From assembly GCF_000196615.1 (NCBI RefSeq), contig NC_014306.1, forward strand, positions 2,108,001 to 2,172,000: DNA of 64,000 nucleotides, written 5' to 3'. The DNA is from Erwinia billingiae Eb661 (GTDB taxonomy: Bacteria; Pseudomonadota; Gammaproteobacteria; Enterobacterales; Enterobacteriaceae). The position numbers were made by a program, and so were the translations under genes. Shown piece after piece: positions 32,770 through 43,900 of this stretch (position 1 is the first letter of the stretch; each line of letters opens with the position of its first letter). The notes below the pieces were generated by a model that ran no database searches, was not told the DNA's origin, and worked only from the letters and a program-made list of their open reading frames with translations.

Positions 32770-34209
32770 ATGCAGTTTACTAACACCTGGCATCAGGAGC
32801 TTGAGGGGTTTTACACCGCGCTCACGCCCACGCCGTTAAAAAATCCACGTCTGCTTTATCACAGTGCCGGGCTTGCCGCTGAGCTGGGGCTTGATGACAG
32901 CTGGTTTGCTGCGGATAAAATTGGTATCTGGAGCGGCGAGTCTCTGCTGCCGGGCATGCAGCCTTTGGCGCAGGTATACAGTGGCCATCAGTTTGGCGTC
33001 TGGGCCGGTCAGTTAGGCGACGGAAGAGGGATTTTGCTGGGTGAGCAACGGCTGGAGGATGGCCGTAAAATGGACTGGCACCTGAAAGGGGCGGGCTTAA
33101 CGCCTTATTCCCGCATGGGTGATGGTCGGGCCGTTTTACGTTCCTCTCTGCGCGAGTTCCTGGCCTCTGAAGCGATGTATCATCTTGGCGTCCCCACTTC
33201 CCGCGCGTTAACTGTGGTGACCAGCGATGAGCCCGTTTACCGTGAAACCACGGAGCGCGGGGCGATGTTGCTGCGCGTGGCGGAAAGCCATTTGCGTTTT
33301 GGTCACTTCGAACACTTCTTTTATAATCAGCAGCCGGAAAAAGTCCGCGAACTCGCCGATTATGCCATCCGCCATCACTGGCCACAGTGGCAGGACGAAG
33401 AGGATCGCTATCGGTTGTGGTTTACTGACGTCGTCCGCAGAACCGCGCGCCTGATTGCTCACTGGCAAAGCGTGGGCTTCGCTCACGGCGTGATGAATAC
33501 CGACAATATGTCGATTCTGGGCCTGACGCTGGATTACGGTCCTTACGGATTCCTTGATGACTACAAGCCTGACTTTATCTGTAATCATTCAGATTACCAG
33601 GGGCGTTATAGCTTTGAAAATCAGCCGGTGGTGGGCTTGTGGAACCTGAATCGCCTGGCTCATGCGCTGTCGGGCCTGATGACCACCGAGCAGCTGAAGC
33701 AGGCGCTGGCAGAATACGAGCCCGAGCTGATGCGTTGTTGGGGCCAGCAGATGCGCGCCAAACTTGGATTCACCACGCAGGGCAAGCATGACAACGATAT
33801 CCTGACCGGGTTACTGGCGTTGATGACCAAAGAGGGTAGCGACTACACCTGGACCTTCCGTCAGCTGTCTGATTCGGTACAGCAGGGATCCACTTCACCG
33901 CTGCGTGACGAGTTTATCGATCGTGAGGCGTTTGACAGCTGGTACAACATCTGGCGACAGCGTGTGCTGGAAGAAGAGCGTAGCGATGAAGATCGCCAGC
34001 AGCAGATGAAGCAGGCCAATCCCGCCATCGTGTTACGTAATTACCTGGCACAGCAGGCGATCGAGCAGGCCGAAAAGGATGACATCAGCGTGCTGAGCAG
34101 ATTGCATCAGGCGCTGAGCCAGCCTTATGCGGACGCGCCAGAATTTGCCGATTTGATGCAGCGCCCGCCAGACTGGGGCAAAAAACTTGAAGTAAGCTGT
34201 TCGAGCTGA
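32770..34209 (+). CDS. selO: protein adenylyltransferase SelO
   Basis: SelO is a pseudokinase-fold enzyme that transfers AMP to Ser, Thr or Tyr of target proteins and protects against oxidative stress. The 479-residue protein (E. coli 478) has the conserved [48 protein letters not shown], the Asn/Asp pair of [12 protein letters not shown] and DYGPYGFLD. It ends in VSCSS; the Cys stands where eukaryotic SelO has selenocysteine. AGGGGA precedes the ATG. Confidence 0.95.
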   Translation: MQFTNTWHQELEGFYTALTPTPLKNPRLLYHSAGLAAELGLDDSWFAADKIGIWSGESLLPGMQPLAQVYSGHQFGVWAGQLGDGRGILLGEQRLEDGRKMDWHLKGAGLTPYSRMGDGRAVLRSSLREFLASEAMYHLGVPTSRALTVVTSDEPVYRETTERGAMLLRVAESHLRFGHFEHFFYNQQPEKVRELADYAIRHHWPQWQDEEDRYRLWFTDVVRRTARLIAHWQSVGFAHGVMNTDNMSILGLTLDYGPYGFLDDYKPDFICNHSDYQGRYSFENQPVVGLWNLNRLAHALSGLMTTEQLKQALAEYEPELMRCWGQQMRAKLGFTTQGKHDNDILTGLLALMTKEGSDYTWTFRQLSDSVQQGSTSPLRDEFIDREAFDSWYNIWRQRVLEEERSDEDRQQQMKQANPAIVLRNYLAQQAIEQAEKDDISVLSRLHQALSQPYADAPEFADLMQRPPDWGKKLEVSCSS

Positions 34210-34282
34210 TTTTAGTGGCGATTGCAGGGCCGACCGTGATCTTCGATGTCGACTGGCAGGTGGGGATCGCAGGTGAGCAAAG

Positions 34283-34308
34283 GGGATGCAGCGGGGTTGC
34301 TGCATCCC
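34283..34308 (-). terminator. probable terminator of aroH
   Basis: GGGATGCAGC and GCTGCATCCC form a perfect 10-bp stem with a six-base loop between the convergent selO and aroH. Only a short T-run (CCTTT) follows on the minus strand. Confidence 0.65.
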
Positions 34309-34332
34309 ATCACTGAAGTTAACGCTTTACCC

Positions 34333-35379
34333 TCAGAAGCGAGCATCCACCGCCGCAGCCAGATGCGCCAGCACGGCTTCGCTGTCTTCCCAGTTCAGGC
34401 ACGGGTCGGTAATCGACTGGCCGTACACCAGCGGTTTGCCGGACTCAACCTTCTGCGTACCCTCCTGCAGGAAGCTTTCAATCATCACGCCGGCTATGGC
34501 CCGCGAGCCCTCACGGATCTGCTGTGCGACCGACGTTGACACCTCTTTTTGCAGGCGATGCTGCTTCAGGCAGTTGCCATGGCTAAAGTCGATTACCAGC
34601 TGCTCCGGCAGTTTGAACTCACGCAGGCTGGCTGCGGCCGCTGCAATATCTTCCGCATGATAGTTCGGCTGTTTACCGCCACGCATAATGACATGGCCGG
34701 AAGGATTGCCGCTGGTCTGGTAGATGGTCATCTGACCATGCTTGTCCGGCGACAGGAACATATGGCTGGCTCTTGCGGCGCGGATCGCATCTACGGCAAT
34801 CTGAATATTGCCATCGGTGCCATTTTTAAACCCGACCGGGCAGGAGAGGGCTGATGCCATTTCGCGGTGGATCTGGCTCTCTGTGGTACGGGCCCCAATG
34901 GCACCCCAGCTGATCAGGTCAGCGATAAACTGCCCAACCACCATATCGAGGAACTCGGTGGCGGTCGGCATGCCTAACGCATTGATGTCCAGCAGCAGTT
35001 TGCGGGCAATCTCCAGACCGTGATTCACGCGGAAACTGCCATCCAGATCCGGGTCAGAAATCAATCCTTTCCAGCCGACAACGGTACGCGGTTTTTCAAA
35101 ATAGGTGCGCATAACGATTTCAAGGCGCGACTGGTGCTTCTCACGCAGTACACACAGCCTGCGGGCGTAATCGACCGCCGCTTCGGGATCGTGCAGGGAA
35201 CATGGGCCAATCACCACCAGCAGACGAGGATCTTCGCCGGAGAGAATACGGGCAATACGCTTACGGGAGTCGGTGACGTTGGCTGCGATGGCCGGGGTGA
35301 TCGGGTGCCGTTTTGCCAGTTCATCAGGCGTAATCAGGCTCTCGATGCGCGCGGTCCGCAGTTCATCTGTTTTGTTCAT
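34333..35379 (-). CDS. aroH: DAHP synthase, Trp-sensitive isozyme AroH
   Basis: AroH joins phosphoenolpyruvate and erythrose-4-phosphate into DAHP, the first step of the shikimate pathway. The ATG at 35379 gives 348 residues, the same as E. coli AroH, and the matching start MNKTDELRTARIESL. Conserved features are VVIGPCSLHD, RTYFEKPRTVVGWKGLI, GARTTESQIHREMASA, KNGTDGN and VIDFSHGN. The match is closer to AroH than to AroF or AroG. It neighbours ppsA, which makes its substrate PEP. No TrpR-like ACTAG operator was seen upstream, unlike E. coli. Confidence 0.94.
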   Translation of the reverse strand: MNKTDELRTARIESLITPDELAKRHPITPAIAANVTDSRKRIARILSGEDPRLLVVIGPCSLHDPEAAVDYARRLCVLREKHQSRLEIVMRTYFEKPRTVVGWKGLISDPDLDGSFRVNHGLEIARKLLLDINALGMPTATEFLDMVVGQFIADLISWGAIGARTTESQIHREMASALSCPVGFKNGTDGNIQIAVDAIRAARASHMFLSPDKHGQMTIYQTSGNPSGHVIMRGGKQPNYHAEDIAAAAASLREFKLPEQLVIDFSHGNCLKQHRLQKEVSTSVAQQIREGSRAIAGVMIESFLQEGTQKVESGKPLVYGQSITDPCLNWEDSEAVLAHLAAAVDARF

Positions 35380-35471
35380 AACCATCTCTAAATTTTTTTC
35401 TTCGCAGCGGCAGGAGTACCGGGAAGTGATGGCGATCACAATAAACCAACCAGCGATGATTTCAACCGCAA

Positions 35472-35490
35472 ACGCCCGCTAATCGGGCGT
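35472..35490 (-). terminator. hairpin after ppsR
   Basis: ACGCCCG and CGGGCGT form a 7-bp stem with loop of five, 21 bases after the ppsR stop; the T-run is weak (GTTTGC). It separates ppsR from the aroH promoter. Confidence 0.6.
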
Positions 35491-35510
35491 AACGCGATAA
35501 ATATCACTAA

Positions 35511-36344
35511 TTAATACATCCGGCGGGTCAGTCCCATGATGTCGAGGATCTTGGTAGCGATCTCTTCCACCGAGTAATTGGTACTGTTGAGGTAACGAAT
35601 TTGGGTGGTGCGGAACAGCGCCTCAACTTCGCCCACTTCAAGGCGACACTGACGCATCGAGGCGTAATGGGTGTTTTCCGCCCGTTCCTGACGGATGGCG
35701 GCCAGACGCTCCGGATCGATGGTCAGCCCAAAACACTTATTCTGAAAAGGCTTCAACGCAGGGGGCAACTTCAGGTTATCCATATCATCGGCGATAAAAG
35801 GATAGTTGGCGGCGCGGATACCAAACTGCATCGCCAGGTAAAGGCTGGTGGGGGTCTTACCGCAGCGCGAAACGCCCAGTAAAATTACCTGAGCATCTTC
35901 CAGCCCACGCAGGGAAATCCCGTCATCATGCGCGAGGGTATAATCTATCGCGGCAATACGGGCATCGTATTTGCCCAGGTTATTGGCCGTCAGGCCGTGG
36001 GTACGATTGGCGACCGGCGCGGGCGCAATGCCCAACTCCTGCTGCAAAGGCGCCACCAGCGACTGGACGATGTCCTGACAGAAACCGTCGCTTTGCAGAA
36101 TGATCTCCCTGACCTCCGGCGTCACGATAGAAATAAACACCAGAGGACGTACGCCGCTTTTCAGGTATAAGGCATTGATCTGTGCCTTGACCGCCTGCGC
36201 GCGCTGCACATTCTCCACAAACGGCAGGGTTACGCTGTTGATCCCGACCGGAAACTGGGACAGCACCGCATGTCCAAGCACTTCAGCCGTAATCGCTGTG
36301 CCATCTGAAATATAAAAAACACTTCTCTCGCTGTTCACGTCCAT
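35511..36344 (-). CDS. ppsR: PEP synthase regulatory kinase/pyrophosphorylase PpsR
   Basis: PpsR inactivates PEP synthase by ADP-dependent phosphorylation of its active-site Thr and reactivates it by phosphorolysis. The 277-residue protein (same length as E. coli) has the DUF299 P-loop [13 protein letters not shown] near residue 155 and the conserved SDGTAITAE at the start. It is divergent from its target ppsA across a 472-base region. Confidence 0.96.
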   Translation of the reverse strand: MDVNSERSVFYISDGTAITAEVLGHAVLSQFPVGINSVTLPFVENVQRAQAVKAQINALYLKSGVRPLVFISIVTPEVREIILQSDGFCQDIVQSLVAPLQQELGIAPAPVANRTHGLTANNLGKYDARIAAIDYTLAHDDGISLRGLEDAQVILLGVSRCGKTPTSLYLAMQFGIRAANYPFIADDMDNLKLPPALKPFQNKCFGLTIDPERLAAIRQERAENTHYASMRQCRLEVGEVEALFRTTQIRYLNSTNYSVEEIATKILDIMGLTRRMY

Positions 36345-36589
36345 TTTATCTCCGTTCGCTGTGCATCATTTCAGACTAAATTAATCCAGCCTGTGAAAGC
36401 AAATAGTGATGTTGCCTGCAAAATAAAATAAACGCTCCATAAGTTAATGATATGAACTTTTTATTTTTATAAACTGAGATTAAGGCGAAAAAAAGCCAAT
36501 TTATGAAATGACGTTCCCTTTTATTATTCATAAAAATAGCCCTTAGTTAAAAAAGCATTCTAATTCTTCATCAAGTTTTGTTGCGCAAC

Positions 36590-36599
36590 CCGTTTACTC
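36590..36599. promoter_or_regulatory. palindrome GTTGCGCAAC, copy 1 (ppsA upstream)
   Basis: Perfect 10-bp palindrome, 218 bases before ppsA. One of five exact copies in the window, all between genes. The protein that binds it, if any, is unknown to me. Confidence 0.55.
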
Positions 36600-36658
36600 T
36601 GATAAAGATAAAACTGTGAGCAGGCGACTGAAAGATAAAGACTTATCTTATTCCCTTC

Positions 36659-36668
36659 GTTGCGCAAC
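36659..36668. promoter_or_regulatory. palindrome GTTGCGCAAC, copy 2 (ppsA upstream)
   Basis: Same palindrome, here 12 bp (CGTTGCGCAACG), 69 bases downstream of copy 1 and 45 bases before the Cra site. Confidence 0.55.
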
Positions 36669-36713
36669 GCCGCAAAACAGCGCGGAGTTTTCTTAAAATG
36701 ACATTTTTAATCC

Positions 36714-36729
36714 GCTTGATCGATTCAAC
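36714..36729 (-). promoter_or_regulatory. Cra (FruR) site of ppsA
   Basis: The minus strand reads GTTGAATCGATCAAGC, close to the Cra consensus GCTGAAWCGNTTCA. It lies about 90 bases before ppsA, which Cra activates in E. coli. Confidence 0.7.
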
Positions 36730-36816
36730 AGTTTCTTTCCAACACCGGAATGTGCCAGGCTCAAAACGCACTACTCTGTCCTCATATTATTCATTAATCT
36801 TAAAAGGATTGTTTCA

Positions 36817-39198
36817 ATGTCCAATAAAGGCGAACTGCCGCTTGTGCTCTGGTATAACCAGCTTGGCATGAACGATGTTGATCGGGTGGGTGGCAAAAAT
36901 GCTTCCCTGGGTGAAATGATTACTAATTTGTCCTCGCTCGGCGTTTCTGTACCGAACGGCTTTGCGACGACCTCAGATGCATTCAATCAGTTCCTCGATC
37001 AAAGCGGCGTCAATCAGCGTATCTACGATCTGCTGGATAAGACCGATATTGATGATATTGATGAACTGGGAAAAGCGGGTAAGCAAATCCGCCAGTGGAT
37101 TGTCGAAACACCTTTCCAGCCCGCGCTGGAACAGGCCGTACGTGAAGCCTACGAGCAGCTCTCCTCCGATGATGCGGAAGCTTCATTCGCGGTGCGTTCT
37201 TCCGCCACGGCAGAAGATATGCCGGACGCCTCCTTCGCCGGCCAACAGGAAACCTTCCTTAACGTGCAGGGCTTCGATGCCGTGCTGATTGCCATTAAGC
37301 ATGTTTATGCTTCCCTGTTTAACGACCGCGCCATCTCTTACCGCGTGCATCAGGGCTACGACCATCGTGGCGTGGCGCTGTCTGCCGGTGTTCAGCGTAT
37401 GGTGCGTTCAGATCTGGGTTCTGCAGGCGTGATGTTCACCATTGATACCGAATCTGGTTTCGACCAGGTGGTATTTATCACTGCGGCTTATGGCCTCGGT
37501 GAAATGGTGGTGCAGGGCGCGGTTAACCCCGACGAATTCTATGTGCACAAACCGACGCTGGCTGCCGGCCGGCCGGCGATTGTCCGTCGTAACATGGGAT
37601 CCAAAAAAATCCGCATGGTTTATGCCGACTCTCAAGAGCACGGTGAGCAGGTGCGAATTGAGGATGTGCCTGAAGAAGAGCGCGATCGCTTCAGCCTGAC
37701 CAGTGAAGAGATTGAAGCCTTAGCCACCCAGGCGATGCTGATCGAGAAGCACTATCAGCGTCCGATGGACATTGAGTGGGCGAAGGATGGCCATACCGGC
37801 AAACTGTTTATCGTACAGGCACGTCCGGAAACCGTCCGTTCCAACGGCCAGGTGATGGAACGCTATACGCTGCAGGGCAAAGGTACGGTGGTGGTGGAAG
37901 GACGTGCAATCGGCCATCGCATCGGTGCCGGTGAAGTCAAAGTCATTCACGACATCAGCGAAATGAACCGCATTGAGAAAGGTGACGTGCTGGTTACCGA
38001 CATGACCGACCCGGATTGGGAACCGATCATGAAAAAAGCCTCGGCGATTGTCACTAACCGTGGCGGACGTACCTGCCACGCGGCGATCATCGCCCGTGAG
38101 CTGGGTATTCCTGCGGTGGTCGGTTGCGGCAACGCGACGGATATTCTTAAGGATGGCCACAAGGTCACGGTTTCCTGTTCTGAAGGGGATACCGGCTACG
38201 TCTATAACGATCTGCTGGACTTTGAAGTGAAGAGTTCACAGGTTGATGAGCTGCCGAAGCTGCCGCTGAAAATCATGATGAACGTCGGCAATCCCGATCG
38301 TGCTTTCGACTTTGCCTGCCTGCCGAATGAAGGCGTGGGCCTCGCTCGTCTGGAATTCATCATTAACCGCATGATTGGAGTGCATCCTAAAGCGCTGCTG
38401 GAGTTTGACCAGCAAACGCCGGAACTGCAGAAGCAAATCCGCTCGATGATGAAAGGCTTCGACGATCCGGTTGAGTTCTATATTGCGCGTCTGACTGAAG
38501 GGATCTCCACCCTGGGCGCCGCCTTCTCACCGAAGCGCGTCATCGTACGGTTGTCCGATTTCAAAACCAACGAATACGCAAACCTGGTGGGCGGCGAGCG
38601 CTACGAGCCGGAAGAGGAAAACCCGATGCTCGGCTTCCGTGGTGCAGGTCGCTACGTGGCAGACAGCTTCCGTGACTGCTTCGCGCTGGAATGCGCAGCC
38701 GTAAAACGCGTGCGTAACGATATGGGACTGACCAACGTTGAAATCATGGTGCCGTTCGTCCGTACCGTCGCGCAGGCTAAAGCTGTTGTCGAGGAGTTAG
38801 AGCGTCAAGGCCTGAAGCGCGGCGAGAATGGACTCAAGCTAATCATGATGTGCGAGATCCCGTCCAATGCGCTGCTGGCTGAACAGTTCCTGCAATACTT
38901 CGACGGCTTCTCGATTGGCTCGAACGATATGACTCAGCTGACGCTGGGACTGGACAGAGACTCCGGCGTGGTGTCTGCACTGTTTGACGAGCGTGATGAA
39001 GCGGTTAAAGCCTTGCTTTCAATGGCCATCCGTGCGGCGAAAAAAGAAGGGAAATACGTGGGTATCTGCGGACAAGGTCCATCCGATCATGAAGACTTTG
39101 CAGCGTGGCTAATGGATGAGGGAATCGACAGTTTATCTCTTAACCCAGATACGGTGGTTCAGACCTGGTTAAGCCTGGCGGAAATACCGAAAAAGTAG
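36817..39198 (+). CDS. ppsA: phosphoenolpyruvate synthase PpsA
   Basis: PpsA converts pyruvate and ATP to PEP, AMP and phosphate, and so allows growth on three-carbon acids. The 793-residue protein (E. coli 792) has the N-terminal ATP-grasp domain ([20 protein letters not shown]), the swivelling His with the regulatory Thr two residues before it in [15 protein letters not shown], and the C-terminal PEP-binding barrel with [15 protein letters not shown] and the catalytic Cys in [15 protein letters not shown] precedes the ATG. Control is likely by Cra and, at protein level, by PpsR. Confidence 0.98.
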   Translation: MSNKGELPLVLWYNQLGMNDVDRVGGKNASLGEMITNLSSLGVSVPNGFATTSDAFNQFLDQSGVNQRIYDLLDKTDIDDIDELGKAGKQIRQWIVETPFQPALEQAVREAYEQLSSDDAEASFAVRSSATAEDMPDASFAGQQETFLNVQGFDAVLIAIKHVYASLFNDRAISYRVHQGYDHRGVALSAGVQRMVRSDLGSAGVMFTIDTESGFDQVVFITAAYGLGEMVVQGAVNPDEFYVHKPTLAAGRPAIVRRNMGSKKIRMVYADSQEHGEQVRIEDVPEEERDRFSLTSEEIEALATQAMLIEKHYQRPMDIEWAKDGHTGKLFIVQARPETVRSNGQVMERYTLQGKGTVVVEGRAIGHRIGAGEVKVIHDISEMNRIEKGDVLVTDMTDPDWEPIMKKASAIVTNRGGRTCHAAIIARELGIPAVVGCGNATDILKDGHKVTVSCSEGDTGYVYNDLLDFEVKSSQVDELPKLPLKIMMNVGNPDRAFDFACLPNEGVGLARLEFIINRMIGVHPKALLEFDQQTPELQKQIRSMMKGFDDPVEFYIARLTEGISTLGAAFSPKRVIVRLSDFKTNEYANLVGGERYEPEEENPMLGFRGAGRYVADSFRDCFALECAAVKRVRNDMGLTNVEIMVPFVRTVAQAKAVVEELERQGLKRGENGLKLIMMCEIPSNALLAEQFLQYFDGFSIGSNDMTQLTLGLDRDSGVVSALFDERDEAVKALLSMAIRAAKKEGKYVGICGQGPSDHEDFAAWLMDEGIDSLSLNPDTVVQTWLSLAEIPKK

Positions 39199-39221
39199 CA
39201 GATTTCGCTGTAATAACCCCG

Positions 39222-39245
39222 AAGGCCAGTTTATCTGGCCTTTTT
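39222..39245 (+). terminator. intrinsic terminator of ppsA
   Basis: AAGGCCAG and CTGGCCTT form an 8-bp stem with a five-base loop, continued by TTT, 23 bases after the stop. Confidence 0.85.
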
Positions 39246-39260
39246 GCTTTTCTACAGGCA

Positions 39261-39367
39261 AAAAAAAGCCCATCACATGGGATGGGCAAAGACTACACAC
39301 AGCAATTCTTTAGTTTACTCAGGGGAAAAAGGTTGTTTAGAAATCAGCGGTTTGATCATAAACATGT
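39261..39367 (-). ncRNA. rprA: small regulatory RNA RprA
   Basis: RprA is an Hfq-binding RNA induced by the Rcs system that opens the rpoS leader for translation. The 3' half matches the E. coli sequence as I recall it: CCCCTGAGT, then GAATTGCTGTGTGTAGTC, then a terminator stem GCCCATC/GATGGGC and a run of T. The 5' half keeps a hairpin (GTTTA..ATCA with TGAT...TAAAC) but not the sequence. A TAGTAT -10 puts the 5' end near 39367, giving about 107 bases (E. coli about 105). In E. coli rprA is also near ydiK. The exact 5' end is an estimate. Confidence 0.9.
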
Positions 39368-39401
39368 CATTCATACTATTCAGCCGGGCAGGGGGAGTCA
39401 T

Positions 39402-39415
39402 TAAGAATCCTCTTA
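39402..39415. promoter_or_regulatory. RcsB box of rprA
   Basis: TAAGAATCCTCTTA is a near-palindrome that fits the Rcs box consensus (TAAGAATATTCCTA-like). It lies 35-48 bases upstream of the estimated rprA start, where RcsB activates in E. coli. Confidence 0.8.
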
Positions 39416-39593
39416 TTAGTTTAAAACCCATAACCTTTTGTGACAGATCCCGGGTGACATCGTCTGGGAAACTGTATATCTGGTAATCAATTACCAGGTG
39501 TTATCAGCTAAAAGGGTGAAAAATGCGCTTTTCTGGTAAAAAACCCTAATCAAAGTGAATTAAGACGTGACGCACATTTTTTTAATTACGAAA

Positions 39594-39614
39594 GCGGCCA
39601 GGCAAGCTGGCCGC
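39594..39614 (-). terminator. terminator of ydiK
   Basis: GCGGCCAG and CTGGCCGC form an 8-bp stem with a five-base loop, 11 bases after the ydiK stop on the minus strand; the following sequence is TTTCG then AT-rich. Confidence 0.75.
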
Positions 39615-39624
39615 AGAGGAAGGA

Positions 39625-40755
39625 TTATTTTGCGCTGTGTTCGTGTTCGATCTCTGCCAGTTCTTCAACCACTTCAAGCGGGTCATCTTCCGGCGCCGGC
39701 GCTTCATGCACCCAGACCGACACCAGACGATAAGAGACGGCCAGCACCACCGGACCGATAAACAGGCCAATCATGCCAAAGGCAATCAGCCCACCAATCA
39801 CGCCTGAAAGGATCAGGATCATCGGCAAATCCGCGCCCATGCGGATGAGCATCGGTCGCAGCACGTTATCCAGCGTGCCAACCACACAACTCCAGATCAG
39901 CAGCACCGTTCCCCAGGTGGTATCACCTGTCCAGTACAGCCAGACAATCGCCGGAATTAACACCACCAGCGGACCCAGCTGAACCAGGCAGGAGAGGATC
40001 ATCACTACCGTCAGCACGGTAGCATAAGGAATGCCTGATATCGCCAGACCAATACCGCCCAGCAAGCCCTGGACCAGCGCGGTGACCACTACGCCCAGCG
40101 CCACGGCGCGGATCGCCTGACCGGCCAGCAGTACCGCCGCATCACCCCGACGTGAGGCCAGGCGGAAGGCGAAATGACGTATGCCATGACCCACCTGTTC
40201 ACCCCGGGCATAGAGCAACACGCTGAACAGCAGCATCAGACCGAGGTGCATCATAAAGCGGCCAAAATGCCCGGCCTGCGCAAACAGGAAGCCACTGGTG
40301 CGGCCGATATAAGGCTGCACTTTGGTCATCATCGCGCTGCCGCCGCCCTGCACCAGGTTGTGATAGGCGGAAAACAGCTTTCTGCCGACCAGCGGAATGC
40401 TGTTCATCCAGTGCATGTCGGGGAGTTGAATGTGCCCGGCAGAGGCCCAGGCGATCACCGGCCCGCTGCTGTCAATCAGGCTGTTGACCAGCACCGATAC
40501 CGGCAGCACAAACAGCAGGATCAGCAGCAGCGTCATGGCAATCACCGCCAGCGAGCGTCGGCCCCACAGCAGGCCCTGCAGTTTGATCATCAATGGCCAG
40601 GTGGCAATCACCACCATACTGGCCCAGGCAAAGCCCAGCACGAAGGGCTGAACCACCCAAAAACAGGCCACAATCATCAAAATGATAAACATCAGCGAGA
40701 AGACGATTTGCGGCAAATCCCAGCCTTTTTTTTGCACGTTCTTTATGGTTGACAC
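39625..40755 (-). CDS. ydiK: AI-2E family inner-membrane transporter YdiK
   Basis: YdiK is a multi-helix inner-membrane protein of the AI-2E transporter (PerM/TqsA) family; its substrate is not known. I start it at the GTG at 40755 because GAGG lies five bases upstream and the protein then aligns with E. coli YdiK (370) from its first helix; this gives 376 residues. Seven or eight hydrophobic segments are visible, and family stretches such as RPMLIRMGADLPMILILSGVIGG are conserved. It is divergent from ydiJ. Confidence 0.9.
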   Translation of the reverse strand: MSTIKNVQKKGWDLPQIVFSLMFIILMIVACFWVVQPFVLGFAWASMVVIATWPLMIKLQGLLWGRRSLAVIAMTLLLILLFVLPVSVLVNSLIDSSGPVIAWASAGHIQLPDMHWMNSIPLVGRKLFSAYHNLVQGGGSAMMTKVQPYIGRTSGFLFAQAGHFGRFMMHLGLMLLFSVLLYARGEQVGHGIRHFAFRLASRRGDAAVLLAGQAIRAVALGVVVTALVQGLLGGIGLAISGIPYATVLTVVMILSCLVQLGPLVVLIPAIVWLYWTGDTTWGTVLLIWSCVVGTLDNVLRPMLIRMGADLPMILILSGVIGGLIAFGMIGLFIGPVVLAVSYRLVSVWVHEAPAPEDDPLEVVEELAEIEHEHSAK

Positions 40756-40969
40756 GGTAACCTCAGCGAGAAAAACAGACGGGATACTCCCGGAAGACCC
40801 CTTGTCTCCCCGAACATCCCTTAGCATGATGCATTAAACGCATTTTCGACAGAAACGGCACGCGATTCTTTTCAGCTATATTGTTGAGATCGCGACAGGT
40901 CATAAAAAAATGTGATAAAAACAGAGTCAGCAATAGCAATCGTTTACCCAACATTCTGGTCACCCGATA

Positions 40970-43900
40970 ATGATCCCACAGATTTCCCAAGCGCCAGGCC
41001 TCGTTCAACTGGTGCTGAATTTTTTGCAGGCGTTAGAGCAGCAGGGTTTTAACGGCGATACAGCCACCAGCTATGCCGACCGTCTTACCATGTCCACCGA
41101 CAACAGCATCTATCAGCTCCTTCCTGATGCGGTTCTCTTCCCCCGTTCCACGGCCGATGTGGCGCTAATTGCCCGCCTGGCGGGTGAAGAACGCTTCCAC
41201 AGCCTGGTGTTTACTCCCAGGGGCGGCGGAACCGGCACTAACGGGCAATCCCTGAATCAGGGGATCGTGGTCGATATGTCCCGCCATATGAACCGCATCC
41301 TTGAGATCAATGTGGAACAGGGTTGGGTCAAGGTTGAAGCTGGCGTCATTAAAGATCAGCTCAATGCTTACCTGAAACCCTTTGGCTATTTTTTCTCACC
41401 TGAACTCTCAACCAGCAACCGCGCCACCTTAGGTGGGATGATCAATACCGATGCGTCGGGACAGGGATCGCTGGTGTACGGCAAAACCTCGGATCACGTA
41501 ACAGGCCTGAGAGCGGTGTTACTGGGCGGCGATATTCTCGACACCCGCAGTATTCCCGTAGCGCTTGCTGAAACGTTGGCGAAAGAACAGAGCAACGAAG
41601 GCCGCATTTACCGCACCATTCTCGAACGCTGCCGCGATCGTCACCAGAACATCATTGATAACTTCCCGAAACTGAACCGTTTCCTGACCGGCTACGATTT
41701 ACGTCATGTGGTCAGCGACGATCTTCAGCATGTCGACCTGACGCGGATCCTGTGCGGCGCCGAAGGCACGCTGGCCTTTATTACCGAAGCGCGGCTGGAT
41801 ATCACGCCGATCCCGAAAGTTCGCCGTCTGGTGAATATCAAGTACGACTCGTTTGACTCTGCACTGCGCAGTGCACCTTTTATGGTTGAAGCCAAAGCGT
41901 TGTCGGTCGAAACCGTCGATTCAAAAGTGTTGAATCTGGCGCGTGAAGATATCGTCTGGCATTCGGTAAGCGAGTTGATTACCGATGTGCCCGACCAGGA
42001 GATGCTCGGCCTGAATATTGTCGAGTTTGCCGGTGACGATAAGGTATTGATCGACAGCCAGCTTGAGTCACTTTGTCAGCGACTGGATGGCTTGATCAGC
42101 AATCGCCAGGCGGGCGTGATTGGCTATCAGCTGTGCGACGATCTTGACGGCATTGAGCGCATCTACGCGATGCGTAAAAAAGCGGTCGGCCTGCTGGGCA
42201 ATGCCAAAGGCCGCGCCAAGCCGATCCCGTTTGTGGAAGATACCTGTGTTCCGCCGCAGCATCTGGCTGACTACATCGTGGAGTTCCGTGCGCTGCTGGA
42301 CGGCCATAACCTGAGTTACGGCATGTTTGGCCACGTGGATGCGGGTGTGCTGCATGTGCGTCCAGCGCTGGACATGTGTGACCCTCAACAAGAGATGCTG
42401 ATGAAGCAAATCTCTGATGAAGTGGTCGAGCTGACGGCTCGCTATGGCGGGCTGCTGTGGGGAGAACACGGCAAGGGCTTTCGCGCACAGTACAGCCCGG
42501 AATTCTTTGGCGAAGAGCTGTTTAACGATCTTCGCCACATCAAGGCGGTGTTCGATCCGGCTAACCGGCTCAATCCGGGTAAAATCTGTGCGCCAATAGG
42601 CGTCGACGAGCCAATGATGAGAGTGGATGCCACCAAGCGCGGCACTTACGATCGTCAAATCCCGATCGCTGTCCGTAGCGACTGGCGCGGTGCCATGGAG
42701 TGTAACGGCAACGGACTTTGCTTTAACTTTGATGTGCGCAGCCCTATGTGCCCATCGATGAAAATCACCGGCAACCGCATTCATTCTCCCAAAGGTCGCG
42801 CAACCTTAACCCGTGAATGGCTGCGGCTGCTGGCGGAGCAGGGCGTTGATCCGCTGGAGCTGGAAAAGCGTCTGCCGGAAGCCAAAGTTACCCTGCGGGG
42901 AATGATTGAGCGCACCCGCAACAGTTGGTACGCGCGCCGTGGCGAATATGACTTCTCCCATGAGGTTAAAGAAGCCATGTCCGGTTGCCTGGCCTGTAAG
43001 GCCTGTTCCACGCAGTGCCCCATCAAAATTGATGTGCCGGGCTTCCGCTCACGCTTCCTGCAGCTCTATCACACACGTTATCTGCGTCCGGCCAGTGATT
43101 ATCTGGTTGGCACCGTGGAGAGCTACGCGCCGCTGATGGCCAAAGCGCCGAAATTCTTTAACTTCTTCCTGCGCCAGCCGCTGGTGCGGGAGATGAGTAA
43201 ACGCCATGTGGGCATGGTCGATCTGCCTTTGCTCTCCTCGCCGAACCTGAAAAAGCAGCTCGCGGGTCAGCCAGCCATCAGCACCACGCTGGAATCGCTG
43301 GAAGCGATGAGTCCGGCGGATCGCGAGCGCCATGTGCTGGTGGTACAGGATCCGTTTACCAGCTATTACGAAGCGCAGCTGGTAACAGACTTCGTCAAGC
43401 TTATCAGCAAGCTGGGTTACAAACCGGTGGTGCTGCCTTTCTCACCGAACGGAAAAGCGCAGCATGTGAAAGGTTTCCTGCAGAGTTTTGCGCGAACCGC
43501 CAGGAAAACCGCCGATTTCCTCAATCGCGTGGCAAAACTGGAGCTGCCGCTGGTTGGTGTCGATCCGGCGCTGGTGTTGTGCTATCGCGATGAGTACAAA
43601 GAGATCCTGAAAGATCGGCGTGGTGACTTCCACGTGCAGCTGGTGCATGAGTGGCTGCAACAGGCGCTTCCGCCTCAGGACGTCAAGCCTGGCAATCAGG
43701 AGGCCTGGTATCTGTTTGGCCACTGTACTGAAGTGACGGCATTGCCTGCATCGACCAAACAATGGGAAGGGATTTTTGCCCGTTTCGGCGCGAAGCTGGA
43801 AAACATCAGCGTCGGCTGCTGTGGCATGGCGGGAACCTACGGTCACGAAAGCAAAAATTTGGAAAACTCGCTGGGCATTTACGAGCTTTCGTGGCATCAG

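Larger units (their letters stand above)
36345..36816. other. ppsR-ppsA divergent control region
   Basis: This 472-base, AT-rich region carries the promoters of ppsR and ppsA, a Cra site (36714-36729) and two copies of the palindrome GTTGCGCAAC (36590 and 36659). No coding gene was seen. Confidence 0.7.
39199..39624. other. ppsA-ydiK intergenic region
   Basis: This 426-base region has no protein gene. It holds, from left, the ppsA terminator, the rprA small RNA gene on the minus strand with its promoter and RcsB box, and the ydiK terminator. Confidence 0.8.

Noticed and set aside
39454..39466. GTGACATCGTCTG as a MatP-binding matS site
   Set aside because: It matches 11 of 13 positions, but several such matches are expected by chance in 64 kb. 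The locus is in the Ter domain in E. coli, which is suggestive only.
39244..39486. An 80-codon open frame between ppsA and ydiK
   Set aside because: It lies antisense to the rprA gene and its promoter and has no coding features.
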